NCBI RefSeq assembly: GCF_037482165.1
Contig: NZ_CP148048.1
Coordinates: forward strand, 1,302,001-1,366,000
Source of the DNA: Parvimonas micra
GTDB lineage: Bacteria; Bacillota; Clostridia; Tissierellales; Peptoniphilaceae
DNA: 64,000 nt
Direction: 5' to 3'
Part shown: piece by piece, positions 8,439-17,795 of the stretch
Layout of the letters: every line of letters begins with the position of its first letter
Position numbering within the stretch: position 1 is the stretch's first letter
The notes under the pieces: generated by a model
Database searches by the model: none
The model's input: the letters and a program-made list of their open reading frames with translations, nothing else
What the model was told of the DNA's origin: nothing
Made by a program: the position numbers and the translations under genes

Positions 8439-8465
8439 TTGATTAATTATAAAATATTATATTTT

Positions 8466-9740
8466 TTATTCTTCTTCATCAACCAAACCTGAAAGTTTTG
8501 CAACACTGTAAGTACAAACTATATCACCTGTTACATTGTTCATAGTTTCAAACATATCAAGTATTGGGTTAATTCCTAATGCAAGACCAACTATGATAGC
8601 AATTTGATCTGGAGAAAGTTTCATATTTTGTAAGATTATAAATAATAACATCAAACTTCCACCAGGAACTCCACCCGCACCAACTGATGCAAGTACAGTT
8701 GTTAATACTAAAACTGATAGTGAAACAAATGTAACTTCAACACCAAACATATTAGCTGCTAAGATTGCGAACATTGGTAAATGGATACAAACTCCGTCCA
8801 TATTTATTGTAGAGCCTAAAGGTAACGCGAATGAAGAAATATTTTCGTTTATTTTTAAATCTTCTTTTGCAACTCTAAGAGATACAGGAAGAGCTGCTGC
8901 AGAACTTCTTGTTACAAATGCAGTAAGCATAGGTTCTTTTATCTTCATCAAAACTTTGAAAGGATTTACTTTTAATGTTATTGCCATCATTAAAGGATAA
9001 ACTATTAATACCATAGCAACAATTCCAAGTACAACACCAATTGTAAGTTTGATGTAAGGTCCAAATAGTGATGAACCATAACTTGCAAAGTTTACTGAAG
9101 TAAGAGCGAATACCCCAATTGGAGAATATGCTAAAATCCAATCTACAATTTTAAATATAGCTTCTTTTGCAACATCAATTATCTCAAGTAAAGTCTTAAC
9201 TTTTGTTGAATATTCTGCTCTTTCAGAAATCATCTTAAGTGCAAGCCCAAAAGCTATAGAAAATACTATAATAGCTAGAAAATTACCGTCTGCCAGCGCT
9301 TTGAATGGATTTTGGAACATACTAATAAATACATCTGTTAATGAATTGTTAGCTTTACTTGCAATTTCAGAAGTATTTTGTGTATTTATAAGAGTTTTCC
9401 ATGCCGCTTTTTGTGCTTCTCCTGATCCAGGATTAAATCCCATCGCAAGTACTGAGCCTAAAACTGCTGCAAAAAGTGAAGTTAAAAAGTACCAAACTAT
9501 TACTTTTATTCCAATTTTTCCAAACTCCTTAGTTGGAACTGAAGCCGCCCCGTCAATTAAGGACAAGAATATTACAGGTATTACAATCATTTTTAACATT
9601 GCAACTAAAACTTGGCCAAACGGGGAAACGATTTTAACATAAGTAGTAATATCAACTTTCGTTAACCACAATACAACTCCAAGTATCAATCCTGCAATAA
9701 AAGCTATAAATACTTGAAGTACCAGATTTTTTTTACTCAT
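8466..9740 (-). CDS. Dicarboxylate/amino acid:cation symporter (DAACS/EAAT family), atypical TM8
   Basis: 424-residue polytopic membrane protein. Family marks: the serine-rich RSSAAALPVSL loop (HP1), the NMDG motif in TM7, SVGAGGVPGG (HP2), and INPILDMFETMNNVTGD in TM8. The family couples Na+ or H+ flow to uptake of Glu, Asp, neutral amino acids or C4-dicarboxylates. In acidic-amino-acid members TM8 reads D-M-x-R-T, where the Arg (R397 in GltPh) binds the side-chain carboxylate. Here that position is Glu, so Glu/Asp uptake is doubtful. Own promoter (9874-9901) and terminator; divergent from the Crp-like gene. Confidence 0.93.
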   Translation of the reverse strand: MSKKNLVLQVFIAFIAGLILGVVLWLTKVDITTYVKIVSPFGQVLVAMLKMIVIPVIFLSLIDGAASVPTKEFGKIGIKVIVWYFLTSLFAAVLGSVLAMGFNPGSGEAQKAAWKTLINTQNTSEIASKANNSLTDVFISMFQNPFKALADGNFLAIIVFSIAFGLALKMISERAEYSTKVKTLLEIIDVAKEAIFKIVDWILAYSPIGVFALTSVNFASYGSSLFGPYIKLTIGVVLGIVAMVLIVYPLMMAITLKVNPFKVLMKIKEPMLTAFVTRSSAAALPVSLRVAKEDLKINENISSFALPLGSTINMDGVCIHLPMFAILAANMFGVEVTFVSLSVLVLTTVLASVGAGGVPGGSLMLLFIILQNMKLSPDQIAIIVGLALGINPILDMFETMNNVTGDIVCTYSVAKLSGLVDEEE

Positions 9741-9873
9741 AATAGCCTCCTTCTAAAAATTTTCAACATTATCAGTCCAAATACATAAAATAATAGTGTT
9801 GATTTTTAATTATATTTCGAGGGTGTTTTTATCAAAAAAAGCTTAAGTAAAAATCATCCCTCTTAACTATTAT

Positions 9874-9904
9874 ATTATCATATATGCCATTCGATTGTCA
9901 ATCG
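9874..9904 (-). promoter_or_regulatory. Promoter and operator-like palindrome for the DAACS gene
   Basis: Minus strand -35 TTGACA (9896-9901), 16-bp spacer, -10 GATAAT (9874-9879). A 13-bp perfect palindrome, CGATTGACAATCG (9892-9904), covers the -35 and is a candidate repressor site. Confidence 0.6.
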
Positions 9905-10011
9905 TTTTTATTGATATTATTACACTGAAAACATTCAAAATATAACATTTTTTGCTAAAATTTTTTTCACAATCTTTGCATTTTTCTATTTATTTTTTGT
10001 CATTTTTATAT

Positions 10012-10037
10012 TATAATATTATTGTACAATAATATTA
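10012..10037 (+). promoter_or_regulatory. -10 box overlapped by a 24-bp perfect palindrome
   Basis: TATAAT at 10012-10017 lies 34 bp before the regulator ATG. A perfect 24-bp palindrome (10014-10037, centre TTGTACAA) overlaps the -10 and the expected transcription start and ends at the ribosome-binding site. Its place suggests autorepression by the Crp-like product. The -35 is poor. Confidence 0.6.
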
Positions 10038-10050
10038 AGGAGGGACATTA

Positions 10051-10746
10051 ATGGAGAGTAAATTGGTTACATTGTTAAGAAAAGTTTTGATAGATAAGAC
10101 TTTTGATTTAAAAACTGACAGAAGATTATATTCAGAATTTACTGTTCTTAAAGTTAAGAAAAAGACTGTAATAATAAAAGAAAACGACAAATTGGATTAT
10201 TTATATTTGTTAGTTAGAGGAAGTGCGAATGTTGTTCATTTCACTCCAGTTGGTGAATTAATTGTTTTTAATCATATAACAAATACTTCTATATTTGGTT
10301 TACTTGAATTTATGGATAATAAACACGATTTCTACAAGAGTGTTGCATTTTTTAAAGATACAAGACTTATCAGAATTCCTGTTGAAAGATTTGAACAAGA
10401 AGCTGAGAGTATTGAACTTCTAAAAATTTACAACCATTTCTTATTAGATTTTGCAAAACATTCCATTGCTACATTCGATTTAACTAAGAATTATGGAAGA
10501 AAGAAAAACCTAATTGAATTTTTCTTATCAAAATGTGTAGATGTAGAATTCCCTGTTAGAATTACTCTAACTAAAAAAGTAATTTCGGACTATTTGAGAA
10601 TTAATGAAAGAACAATGTATAGATATTTGAATGAATTAATAGATAGAAATTGTATTTCAAGAAAAACTGGTAAGATTATAATTTCAAAGGAAAATTATGA
10701 TAATCTAGTTGAATACTCAAAAGAAAAAGGTGTGGATAACGAATAA
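10051..10746 (+). CDS. Crp/Fnr-family transcriptional regulator
   Basis: 231 residues. N-terminal cyclic-nucleotide-binding-like beta-roll (~25-115, including YLYLLVRGSANVVHF and GLLEFM) and a C-terminal winged helix (~165-215, including VISDYLRINERTMYRYLNEL). No N-terminal cysteine cluster is present, so it is not an Fe-S Fnr sensor, and the phosphate-binding cassette of cAMP-binding Crp is not recognisable. The effector is unknown. AGGAGG precedes the ATG. Probably cotranscribed with the CPBP gene downstream. Confidence 0.88.
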   Translation: MESKLVTLLRKVLIDKTFDLKTDRRLYSEFTVLKVKKKTVIIKENDKLDYLYLLVRGSANVVHFTPVGELIVFNHITNTSIFGLLEFMDNKHDFYKSVAFFKDTRLIRIPVERFEQEAESIELLKIYNHFLLDFAKHSIATFDLTKNYGRKKNLIEFFLSKCVDVEFPVRITLTKKVISDYLRINERTMYRYLNELIDRNCISRKTGKIIISKENYDNLVEYSKEKGVDNE

Positions 10747-10758
10747 TAGGTGGAAGTG

Positions 10759-11580
10759 ATGGATAATTCTATAGAAAATGTAAATTTATCAAGTTCGGAT
10801 AGCACAACAAAAAGATTTAATTTAAAATCTTTAATTTTAGTTATAAACTATTTTATAACTCCATTTATTATTGCTGCGATAATTTGTTTCTTTTTAGTAG
10901 ATGGAGATTATCCTAGAAGTACAATGAATTCACCCATCGTAACAAAATTCTTTCAAAACAATAAATTTATATTGGAAGATGAAGAAATATTTAAGGATGT
11001 CTTTATAAGTGTAGTAACTTCTATTACAACACTTATAACATTTATAATAGGCGTTTTATTAAGTAGAAAAAGAACTGATAGTATTTCAACAAAAAAATCT
11101 GAAGCTACTTTAGTAAAATTACTGCTACTCGGAGTTGGACTAGGAATATTTATGATTTTGTGGAATATTATCATCTCACAAGCCTATAGACTATTTGGAC
11201 TAAGTTTTAAAAGTGAAAATAGCCAAGGCATTTTCAGAGATTTACAATATAATAAGATATTATTAATAATAAATCTATTATTTTCAGCTCCAATTGGAGA
11301 AGAAATTGTATTTAAATATGGTATATTTACATTTTTTCACGAAATTTTTCATGATCAAGGAAAAATTTTAAGAATATTTATACCGGCATTAATCTCCGCT
11401 TTTATATTTGCGATGATTCATGACGGATTGTATTTAGTTCCATTGTATATAGTTCCAAGTTTTATAGGATGTTTAATATACGAAAAGACAAAATCTTTGT
11501 TACCTTGTATATTTGGTCATTTTATAAATAATTTCATAGCATTAATAATGATGTTAACACAGTTAACCCACTTGTTCTAA
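10759..11580 (+). CDS. CPBP-family intramembrane glutamic-type protease
   Basis: 273 residues from ATG at 10759, preferred to the GTG at 10750 because AGGTGG lies 5-6 nt before the ATG and covers the GTG. Several membrane segments. The CPBP motifs are in order: APIGEEIVFKYGIF (the EExxxR motif with Lys for Arg), FAMIHDGL, and FGHFINNFIA. The family (Rce1/Abi) includes CAAX-type proteases and bacteriocin-immunity proteins. It starts 12 bp after the Crp-like stop, hence a likely operon. Substrate unknown. Confidence 0.85.
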   Translation: MDNSIENVNLSSSDSTTKRFNLKSLILVINYFITPFIIAAIICFFLVDGDYPRSTMNSPIVTKFFQNNKFILEDEEIFKDVFISVVTSITTLITFIIGVLLSRKRTDSISTKKSEATLVKLLLLGVGLGIFMILWNIIISQAYRLFGLSFKSENSQGIFRDLQYNKILLIINLLFSAPIGEEIVFKYGIFTFFHEIFHDQGKILRIFIPALISAFIFAMIHDGLYLVPLYIVPSFIGCLIYEKTKSLLPCIFGHFINNFIALIMMLTQLTHLF

Positions 11581-11666
11581 TTGTTTACATAGGGTTATCT
11601 CAATAAGAATAAGACCTACCAAGATGTATCTTATTGGATGGGTTAGTAAAAATCTTGTTGTTTCAC
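11581..11666. repeat. Intergenic repeat, copy 1 (related to 16450-16515)
   Basis: On the minus strand directly after the terminator T-run comes TGTGAAACAACAAGATT, then a short imperfect stem-loop. The same opening block with one change occurs after the mscL terminator at 16450. Two copies, both immediately downstream of terminators. Confidence 0.45.
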
Positions 11667-11705
11667 AAAAAAAGCTATTGAAGTTTTACTTCAATAGCTT
11701 TTTTG
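11667..11705. terminator. Bidirectional terminator between CPBP gene and thrS
   Basis: Long stem AAAAAAGCTATTGAA/TTCAATAGCTTTTTT with a 7-nt loop gives a T-run on both strands, between two convergent genes. Confidence 0.9.
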
Positions 11706-11719
11706 TTTACAATTTTTTA

Positions 11720-13666
11720 CTATTTTACAACTTTAGAATTTACTTCTTCCAAAATTTTATCAAGGAATGCTTCGAATTTCATTGATCCCTTATCCCCTTC
11801 TCCACGTTTTCTAACGGAAACTGTTCTTTCGTTTACTTCATTTTCTCCAACGATTAAACTATATGGGATTTTAGCAAGTTGTGCTTCTCTGATTTTTAAT
11901 CCGATTTTTTCTGCTCTGTCATCTACGACTGCTCTTATATCTTTTTTAGCAAATTCTTTTTGTAATTCATTTGCATAGTCATTAAATTTATCAGAAATAG
12001 GTAAAATCTTAACTTGTTCAGGGGCTAACCAAGTTGGAAACGCTCCTTTATATTCTTCAATCAAGTAAGCTACGAATCTTTCCATTGTAGAAACAATTCC
12101 TCTGTGAATTACAACAGGTCTATGAGTATTCTTTCCGTCTTCTCCAACATAAGTTAAGTCAAATCTTTCCGGCAATAAGAAGTCAAGTTGAATTGTAGAA
12201 AGAGTTTCTTCCAAACCAATTGCAGTCTTAACTTGAACATCAAGTTTAGGACCGTAAAAAGCAGCTTCTCCTTTTGCTTCAAAGTATTCATATCCTAAGT
12301 CATCCATTGCACTCTTAAGCATTGCTTCAGCATTATTCCACATTTCATCATCATCAAAGTATTTTTCTTTATTTTCAGGATCCCTATAACTCAATCTGAA
12401 TCTGAAATTCTTTATATCGAAATCTTCATAAACTGATTTCATTAAATTTACAACTCTTGTAAATTCTTCCTTAATTTGATCAGGACGAACAAAGATATGG
12501 GCATCATTTAAAGTCATTTCTCTAACTCTTTGTAATCCTGAAAGTGTTCCACTCATTTCATAACGATGCATCATTCCAAGTTCAGCAATTCTTATAGGGA
12601 ATTCCTTGTAACTATGAACATCATTATTGTAAATTTCCATATGATGTGGACAGTTCATAGGTCTTAAAACTAATAATTCTCCATTTCCTAAGTCCATTGG
12701 TGGGAACATACTGTCTTGATAGTGATCCCAATGACCTGAAGTTTTATACAAGTCAACATTAGCAAGAATTGGAGTATAAACATGTTCATATCCACATTCA
12801 ATTTCTTTATCAACTATATATCTTTCAACTACACGTCTAATTGTAGCTCCTTTCGGTAGCCAGAAAGGAAGTCCTGCCCCAACATTTTGGCTAATCATAA
12901 AGATTCCCAATTCTTTGCCGATTTTTCTATGGTCTCTTTGTTTTGCATCTTCTAAAAATTCAAGATATTCATCCAAATCTTTTTTCTTTTCAAAAGTTAT
13001 ACCGTAAATTCTTTGTAGCATTTTATTTTTTTCGCTACCTCTCCAGTATGCACCAGCTATACTTAAAAGTTTAACTGCTTTTATCTTTTTAACATCAACA
13101 AGATGTGGTCCTCTACAAAGGTCAGTAAATTCTCCTAATTCATAGAAAGAAAGTTCAGCATCTTTGTCAAAGCCTTCAATTAAATCAATTTTATAATCTT
13201 GTCCTTTTTCAGCAAAATATTTTAAGGCAAAGTCTCTATCAACTTCTTTTCTATCAACAGAATATCCTTCCTTAACAATTTTCTTCATTTCTGCTTCGAT
13301 TTTTTCTAAATCTTCCGGTGTGAATTTATGTTCAGAATCCAAGTCATAATAAAATCCGTTGTCTATTGCAGGACCTATTCCAAATTTTGTATCAGGAAAT
13401 AGTCTTTGAATAGCAAGAGCCATAACGTGACTTGATGTATGCCAAAAAATTTCTTTTCCCTCTTTGTCTTCAAACTTTACAAATTTAACTGTACAATCTT
13501 CTTTTAAAGTTTCACTTAAACCTTTTATAATATCATCATTAACAACAGCACCGATAACATTTCTTGCAAAACCTTCAGAAATGCTAATTGCAACATCTAA
13601 AATCTTTACACCTTTTTCAAATTCATGAACAGACCCGTCAGGGAATGTAACTTTAATCATTTCCAT
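11720..13666 (-). CDS. thrS: Threonyl-tRNA synthetase
   Basis: 648-residue class II synthetase, full length. Order: TGS domain (1-62), SAD editing domain with [16 protein letters not shown] (~75-90) and the later zinc/editing residues, catalytic core with motif 2 [22 protein letters not shown] broken over ~365-390 and the metal-binding RPMNCPHH, then the anticodon-binding domain (~545-640). Start ATG has AGGAGG 5 nt upstream. Expression is controlled by the T-box leader at 13682-13860. Confidence 0.98.
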   Translation of the reverse strand: MEMIKVTFPDGSVHEFEKGVKILDVAISISEGFARNVIGAVVNDDIIKGLSETLKEDCTVKFVKFEDKEGKEIFWHTSSHVMALAIQRLFPDTKFGIGPAIDNGFYYDLDSEHKFTPEDLEKIEAEMKKIVKEGYSVDRKEVDRDFALKYFAEKGQDYKIDLIEGFDKDAELSFYELGEFTDLCRGPHLVDVKKIKAVKLLSIAGAYWRGSEKNKMLQRIYGITFEKKKDLDEYLEFLEDAKQRDHRKIGKELGIFMISQNVGAGLPFWLPKGATIRRVVERYIVDKEIECGYEHVYTPILANVDLYKTSGHWDHYQDSMFPPMDLGNGELLVLRPMNCPHHMEIYNNDVHSYKEFPIRIAELGMMHRYEMSGTLSGLQRVREMTLNDAHIFVRPDQIKEEFTRVVNLMKSVYEDFDIKNFRFRLSYRDPENKEKYFDDDEMWNNAEAMLKSAMDDLGYEYFEAKGEAAFYGPKLDVQVKTAIGLEETLSTIQLDFLLPERFDLTYVGEDGKNTHRPVVIHRGIVSTMERFVAYLIEEYKGAFPTWLAPEQVKILPISDKFNDYANELQKEFAKKDIRAVVDDRAEKIGLKIREAQLAKIPYSLIVGENEVNERTVSVRKRGEGDKGSMKFEAFLDKILEEVNSKVVK

Positions 13667-13681
13667 ATTATCCTCCTATAA

Positions 13682-13860
13682 AAAAAGAGCCTCATCCCTA
13701 CAAAACTGTAGGGACGATGACTCGTGGTTCCACCCTAATTACTTCTTAATTAAATAAAAGACTCAGTAATAGTTTTCGGTAAATAGCATTCTTAAATGAA
13801 ATTCCAGCCACGTTTCATTCTCTCTTAAAGCGCTTAAGTCCTACTCGTTACTTCAACATC
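13682..13860 (-). promoter_or_regulatory. T-box leader of thrS, conventional form
   Basis: Between hisS and thrS. The T-box core AGGGTGGAACCACG lies at 13722-13735, followed by a GC-rich terminator hairpin and seven T (13682-13718). Upstream are conventional stem I elements: AGTAGGA, AGAGAG and GGCTGGAA. A likely Thr specifier ACC is at 13778-13780, so uncharged tRNA-Thr should favour read-through into thrS. No promoter was resolved; it may be inside hisS, or the two genes may be cotranscribed. Confidence 0.9.
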
Positions 13861-15161
13861 TATATTAAATTCAATAATCCTTCGAAATCAACAGTCGATT
13901 GTTCTCCTGTCTTTAAATCTTTAACAGTATAATTATTATTTGCCTTTTCGTCCTCACCGACTATGATTATATAAGGAATATTTAATTTGTCCGCATAAGA
14001 TATTTTTTTCTTCATCTTTGCGTCCTCAAAATATATTTGTATTATTTTACCACTATTTTCAAATTTATTCAATAGTTTTATAGCATAATCATAACAATTT
14101 TCCATTGGAATAATCAAAGCATCTATACTATTAGTTTTAATTTCTTTAAATAAGTTTTTATCAAGTAGTTGATAGAACAATCTTGTAAGTCCGATAGAAA
14201 TACCAACTCCCGGTAAAATCAGACTTGTATAATTGCTTGCCAAGTCGTCATATCTTCCACCAGAACAAACACTTCCAAGTTGTCTATAATTTTCTAAAAA
14301 AGTTTCATAAACTGTTCCAGTATAGTAATCAAGCCCTCTTGTAATTGTAAGATTAATCCTTATAAAATCCTCAGGAATTCCAAAAAGTTTCATACATTCA
14401 TAAACTTCTTTAAGTTCTTCAACTCCTTTTTCAAAAAGTTCGTTCTCGATTCTTAAAGTATTTAGTTTTTCAATAATTTCTTCATTACTTCCCGAAATTT
14501 TTATAAATTCTGTAATTTTTTCTAAACTATTATCATCAAGTCCTGTATTTTTAAGTTCTTCTACAACTTTATCAAAACCAATTTTTTCAATCTTGTCGAT
14601 AATTCGAAGCATATCAGTTTTATTATCTATACCCAGATTTTCAAAAAGTCCATTAATAATTTTTAAATTACTAAAATTTATTGCAAATTTTTCATTAATA
14701 ATTTTTGAAAAAATTTCATAGATTATAAAAGGAAGTTCTGCATCATTTTTGATATCTAATTTTCCGTTTCCAATAACGTCAATATCACATTGATAAAATT
14801 CCTTATATCTTCCCTTTTGATTTCTCTCTCCACGATAAACTTTACCTATATGATATCTTCTAAAAGGAAAATTCAAGTCGCTAAAATATTGAGCAACATA
14901 TCTTGCTAAAGGCACAGTAAGATCAAATCTTAAAGAAATGTCCTTGCTTTCAGAATCAATTTTAAAAATTTGTTTTGTAGTTTCTCCGCCGCCTTTAGCC
15001 AAAAGAATTTCATTCTTTTCAAAAACTGGTGTATCTATTGGTAAAAATCCACGTTTTTTAAAAGTATCTTCAATTATATTCTTAACATTGTCGAACAAAA
15101 TTTGCTCATTTGGTAAAAGTTCCATAGTACCAACAACATTGCTCGGTTTAATAAATCCCAT
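13860..15161 (-). CDS. hisS: Histidyl-tRNA synthetase
   Basis: 433-residue class II synthetase. Visible: GTMELLPNEQ near the N-terminus, motif 2 FRRYHIGKVYRGERNQKGRYKEFYQCD split over ~98-125, the His-A motif GLDYYTGTVYE, GSVCSGGRYDDL, and the C-terminal anticodon-binding domain. GGAGGT precedes the ATG and lies inside the 3' end of the upstream gene (2-nt gap), so the pair is probably translationally linked. The stop merges into the thrS T-box. Confidence 0.97.
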   Translation of the reverse strand: MGFIKPSNVVGTMELLPNEQILFDNVKNIIEDTFKKRGFLPIDTPVFEKNEILLAKGGGETTKQIFKIDSESKDISLRFDLTVPLARYVAQYFSDLNFPFRRYHIGKVYRGERNQKGRYKEFYQCDIDVIGNGKLDIKNDAELPFIIYEIFSKIINEKFAINFSNLKIINGLFENLGIDNKTDMLRIIDKIEKIGFDKVVEELKNTGLDDNSLEKITEFIKISGSNEEIIEKLNTLRIENELFEKGVEELKEVYECMKLFGIPEDFIRINLTITRGLDYYTGTVYETFLENYRQLGSVCSGGRYDDLASNYTSLILPGVGISIGLTRLFYQLLDKNLFKEIKTNSIDALIIPMENCYDYAIKLLNKFENSGKIIQIYFEDAKMKKKISYADKLNIPYIIIVGEDEKANNNYTVKDLKTGEQSTVDFEGLLNLI

Positions 15162-15163
15162 AA

Positions 15164-15856
15164 TTACCTCCAGAGTGAAATAATTCCACCTAAATCGACA
15201 AAAGTTTCATCTTTAGGATAGAGTATTTTCACATTTTCTTCATCAGTTACGCGTTTAATTATATCATAATCTGGATATTTTGTCACATCACCATAAAATA
15301 ATAAAATATCATCGGAAACAAAACCACAAGTCCCTCCAATAAATCCGTTTTTATATCCTTTTAAAATAATTCCTTCATTTGTAACAAGTTCCACATCGAT
15401 ATTCTCAGCTTTTAATGTTTTATATACTCCCTCATCACTTGTTATTATATGATTTTCAAAACAAATCATACTACAATTTGCATAACCTTGATTTATCTTT
15501 ACATATTCTCTATTTAATCTTAGTTTTTCAAAAATTTCTTTTGTGGTAAATTTTTCATTATGAAAAAAATATTTCTTATTTTTTGCAATACTTAAAACCC
15601 TCTCTCCATTTTTAAAATTAGAAACGTCCACTTTTTTAAAATTAAATCCACTCAAATACTCACTATAATAATCATAAACAGAATTTTCTATATAAATATC
15701 TTCATCAATCTTTACAATACTAAGGTCTGGATGGTCATTATAATTTTTATTAAATTTTTCATTATTCAAACTTTTTATATACTTCATATTTTCTTTTTCT
15801 AAAAGTTCAAAAAATTTTGCACTAGCGCGGTTACTAACTATAATTTTTTGTAACAT
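15164..15856 (-). CDS. DUF6873-like GME-fold protein of unknown function
   Basis: 230 residues, soluble. The sequence resembles the clostridial family annotated as a guanidine-modifying-enzyme-fold protein (pentein fold, as in agmatine deiminase): IVSNRAS near the start, YANCSMICFENHIITSDEGV (~123-142, split), and FIGGTCGFVSDDILLFYGD. Catalytic residues are not assignable with confidence. It sits directly upstream of hisS with a 2-nt gap, probably a chance operon. AGGAG precedes the ATG. Confidence 0.6.
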   Translation of the reverse strand: MLQKIIVSNRASAKFFELLEKENMKYIKSLNNEKFNKNYNDHPDLSIVKIDEDIYIENSVYDYYSEYLSGFNFKKVDVSNFKNGERVLSIAKNKKYFFHNEKFTTKEIFEKLRLNREYVKINQGYANCSMICFENHIITSDEGVYKTLKAENIDVELVTNEGIILKGYKNGFIGGTCGFVSDDILLFYGDVTKYPDYDIIKRVTDEENVKILYPKDETFVDLGGIISLWR

Positions 15857-15981
15857 ATTTATCTCCTAAATGATTAAGTTTTATATAATTGGGTAATACT
15901 AGATTTGATAATTATAATAATAATGTATTTATATTTTATTATAACACATTTTATCATATTTTATTTATTAGGAGGATGTTT

Positions 15982-16392
15982 ATGTTAAAAGAATTTAAAG
16001 AGTTTGCCTTAAAAGGTAATGTAATGGACTTAGCAGTCGGTGTAATTATTGGTGGAGCTTTCGGAAAAATCGTTACATCATTAGTTAATGATGTTCTAAT
16101 GCCTTTAATTTCAATGTTAACAGGTGGAATTAATTTTTCAGACCTAAAAATTGTATTAAAAGCAGCAGATCCATCAAAAGAAATTGCTGAAGTTGCTTTT
16201 AAATATGGTGCATTTATTCAAAATGTTATTGATTTTCTAATTATTGCTTTCTGTATATTTATGATGGTAAAAGCTATGAATAAATTAAGCAGAAAGAAAG
16301 AAGAAGTTGAAGAAGCACCAGCTGCTCCGACTCAAGAAGAAATCTTAACAGATATTAAGAATATCTTAAATGATATTAAAGAAAAAAACTAA
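15982..16392 (+). CDS. mscL: Large-conductance mechanosensitive channel MscL
   Basis: 136 residues from ATG at 15982, which has AGGAGG 7 nt upstream; the longer frame from 15889 lacks a site and would prepend non-family sequence. MscL marks: N-terminal amphipathic helix MLKEFKEFALKGNVMDLAVGVIIGGAFGKIV (first ~30 residues, TM1), periplasmic loop, TM2 (~73-93), and a charged C-terminal helix. Homopentameric osmotic safety valve. Single gene with its own terminator. Confidence 0.96.
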   Translation: MLKEFKEFALKGNVMDLAVGVIIGGAFGKIVTSLVNDVLMPLISMLTGGINFSDLKIVLKAADPSKEIAEVAFKYGAFIQNVIDFLIIAFCIFMMVKAMNKLSRKKEEVEEAPAAPTQEEILTDIKNILNDIKEKN

Positions 16393-16416
16393 TATAGAAA
16401 ATTTTCTTAAACATAG

Positions 16417-16449
16417 AAGCCGAGTTGTAATTTCAACTCGGCTTTTTTA
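16417..16449 (+). terminator. mscL terminator
   Basis: Stem AAGCCGAGTTG/CAACTCGGCTT (16417-16444) with a 6-nt loop followed by a T-run. Confidence 0.92.
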
Positions 16450-16515
16450 TTGTGAAACAACAAGGTTCCCAGAAACTCACCTGATGCGAAGCATCATGAA
16501 ATCGTGGGGTTCTTA
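16450..16515. repeat. Intergenic repeat, copy 2
   Basis: TGTGAAACAACAAGGTT immediately after the mscL terminator, then a short hairpin TGATGC-GAA-GCATCA. Shares its opening block with 11651-11668 (opposite strand). Confidence 0.45.
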
Positions 16516-17130
16516 TTAATTTTGTTTTTCACAAATCCCTTCCATTAAGAAAATTCTAAAATCAATCTCCTTACTTCTTCCATTCCATAAAATCTCATAG
16601 TTTTTCGGAATAAATGAGGCTCTTTTAAAATAATTTTCCATTTCTTTTCTTGAAAATCCATCATGTCCATCAAAGTTTGGAAAATCCTTATGAAAGTCAG
16701 GAGAAACTGTATCTAAATCCATTATAATTATTTTTCCATTTTCTTTCAAATGTTTTCTTAACAACTTAAGCTCTGCATCTACATCTACAATATGATGAAA
16801 AGCAGTTAAACTGTAAATTATATCATATTTTTCATTCGAATTATCCAAAAAATTTTCATCATTTATACTGATATTTTCTATTTCCATTTCATTTATTCTC
16901 TTTAAAGACTCATCTCTCATCTTTAAAGAAGTATCAATACAATCAATATGTTTTAAATCTTTAGATAATAAAGTTGCAAGAAGTCCATCTCCCGATCCGA
17001 TTTCAAGAGCCTTTTTCTCTTTCAGATTTTTTCCTAAATACTTGAACATTTTTTCGTATATGGTAAAAGTTCTATTTTTTCTCTCTTCAGTATTCCAAAC
17101 TTTAGCAACTTCATCAAAATAATTACTCAT
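16516..17130 (-). CDS. Class I SAM-dependent methyltransferase
   Basis: 204 residues. Rossmann-fold motif I ALEIGSGDGLLATLL (~39-53), motif II region HIDCIDTS, then YDIIYSLTAFHHI and NGKIIIMDLD, as in UbiE/SmtA-type enzymes. The DLD...FP...DGHDGFSR region suits a small-molecule methylase. Substrate unknown. Followed upstream by an ICMT-like gene; a thirty-base gap suggests a two-gene operon of methyltransferases. Confidence 0.85.
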   Translation of the reverse strand: MSNYFDEVAKVWNTEERKNRTFTIYEKMFKYLGKNLKEKKALEIGSGDGLLATLLSKDLKHIDCIDTSLKMRDESLKRINEMEIENISINDENFLDNSNEKYDIIYSLTAFHHIVDVDAELKLLRKHLKENGKIIIMDLDTVSPDFHKDFPNFDGHDGFSRKEMENYFKRASFIPKNYEILWNGRSKEIDFRIFLMEGICEKQN

Positions 17131-17160
17131 ACTACCCCCTAAATTTAAATAATAAGTTAA

Positions 17161-17649
17161 TCAAGATTTTCTAGAAAACCAAGGGATACATCTATTTGTC
17201 CTCTTACAATATTCAAGATATTCCTCTCCAAAAATATCTTTAAGCCATATTTCTTCAGTTCTTTTCACTAAAATTGTTAAAAGAATCCAATATATTGGAA
17301 TTGTAACTAAAAAATATAAATTATTGAAAACAAAACAAATTCCCCAACAAAGAAACATAAAAGCTGAATAAATTGGATTTCTTACAACCGAAAAAACTCC
17401 CGTAGTTACCAATTTTTGTTCCTTTATATTCTTAGAAATTCTTGAATTAACAACTGCAGAAATCCACAGTCCAATACCTATAACCATACATAAAATACCT
17501 ATAATTATAAAAGGTATTTTTAAAAATGGTATTTCCCCATTTTTAAAATAACCCTTATTTTGTAAAAATACCAATATCGCTGTTACGACTAATATAATAC
17601 CCACATATAACGGACCAATCCCTAAAACTGATAACTTTTCTCTTTTCAT
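17161..17649 (-). CDS. Isoprenylcysteine carboxyl methyltransferase-family membrane protein
   Basis: 162 residues with about four membrane segments. The C-terminal ICMT/PEMT region is clear: LVTTGVFSVVRNPIYSAF (the RxPxY SAM-binding motif) and EEYLEYCKRTNRCIPWF. Bacterial members methylate lipids or unknown small substrates; true isoprenylcysteine methylation is unlikely here. Confidence 0.85.
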   Translation of the reverse strand: MKREKLSVLGIGPLYVGIILVVTAILVFLQNKGYFKNGEIPFLKIPFIIIGILCMVIGIGLWISAVVNSRISKNIKEQKLVTTGVFSVVRNPIYSAFMFLCWGICFVFNNLYFLVTIPIYWILLTILVKRTEEIWLKDIFGEEYLEYCKRTNRCIPWFSRKS

Positions 17650-17795
17650 AATTTACTCCTATTATTTGTAAACAAAATGATTGATTAATATAAATATATC
17701 ATAATTGCAAAACAATATCAACTTAAAAACCTTATCAGGAAATACCATTAAGAACAGGAGCTTTAGGAGATCTCCAGGACAACTGTATCAGAAAA

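Larger units (their letters stand above)
9741..10050. other. Divergent intergenic region
   Basis: 310 bp between the minus-strand DAACS gene and the plus-strand Crp-like gene. It holds the DAACS promoter (9874-9904) and the palindrome-overlapped start region of the regulator (10012-10037). The centre is A/T-rich with no other recognisable feature. Confidence 0.6.

Noticed and set aside
9297..9642. Plus-strand open frame opposite the DAACS symporter
   Set aside because: Antisense of membrane-segment codons with no start site; the minus-strand gene is a full-length family member.
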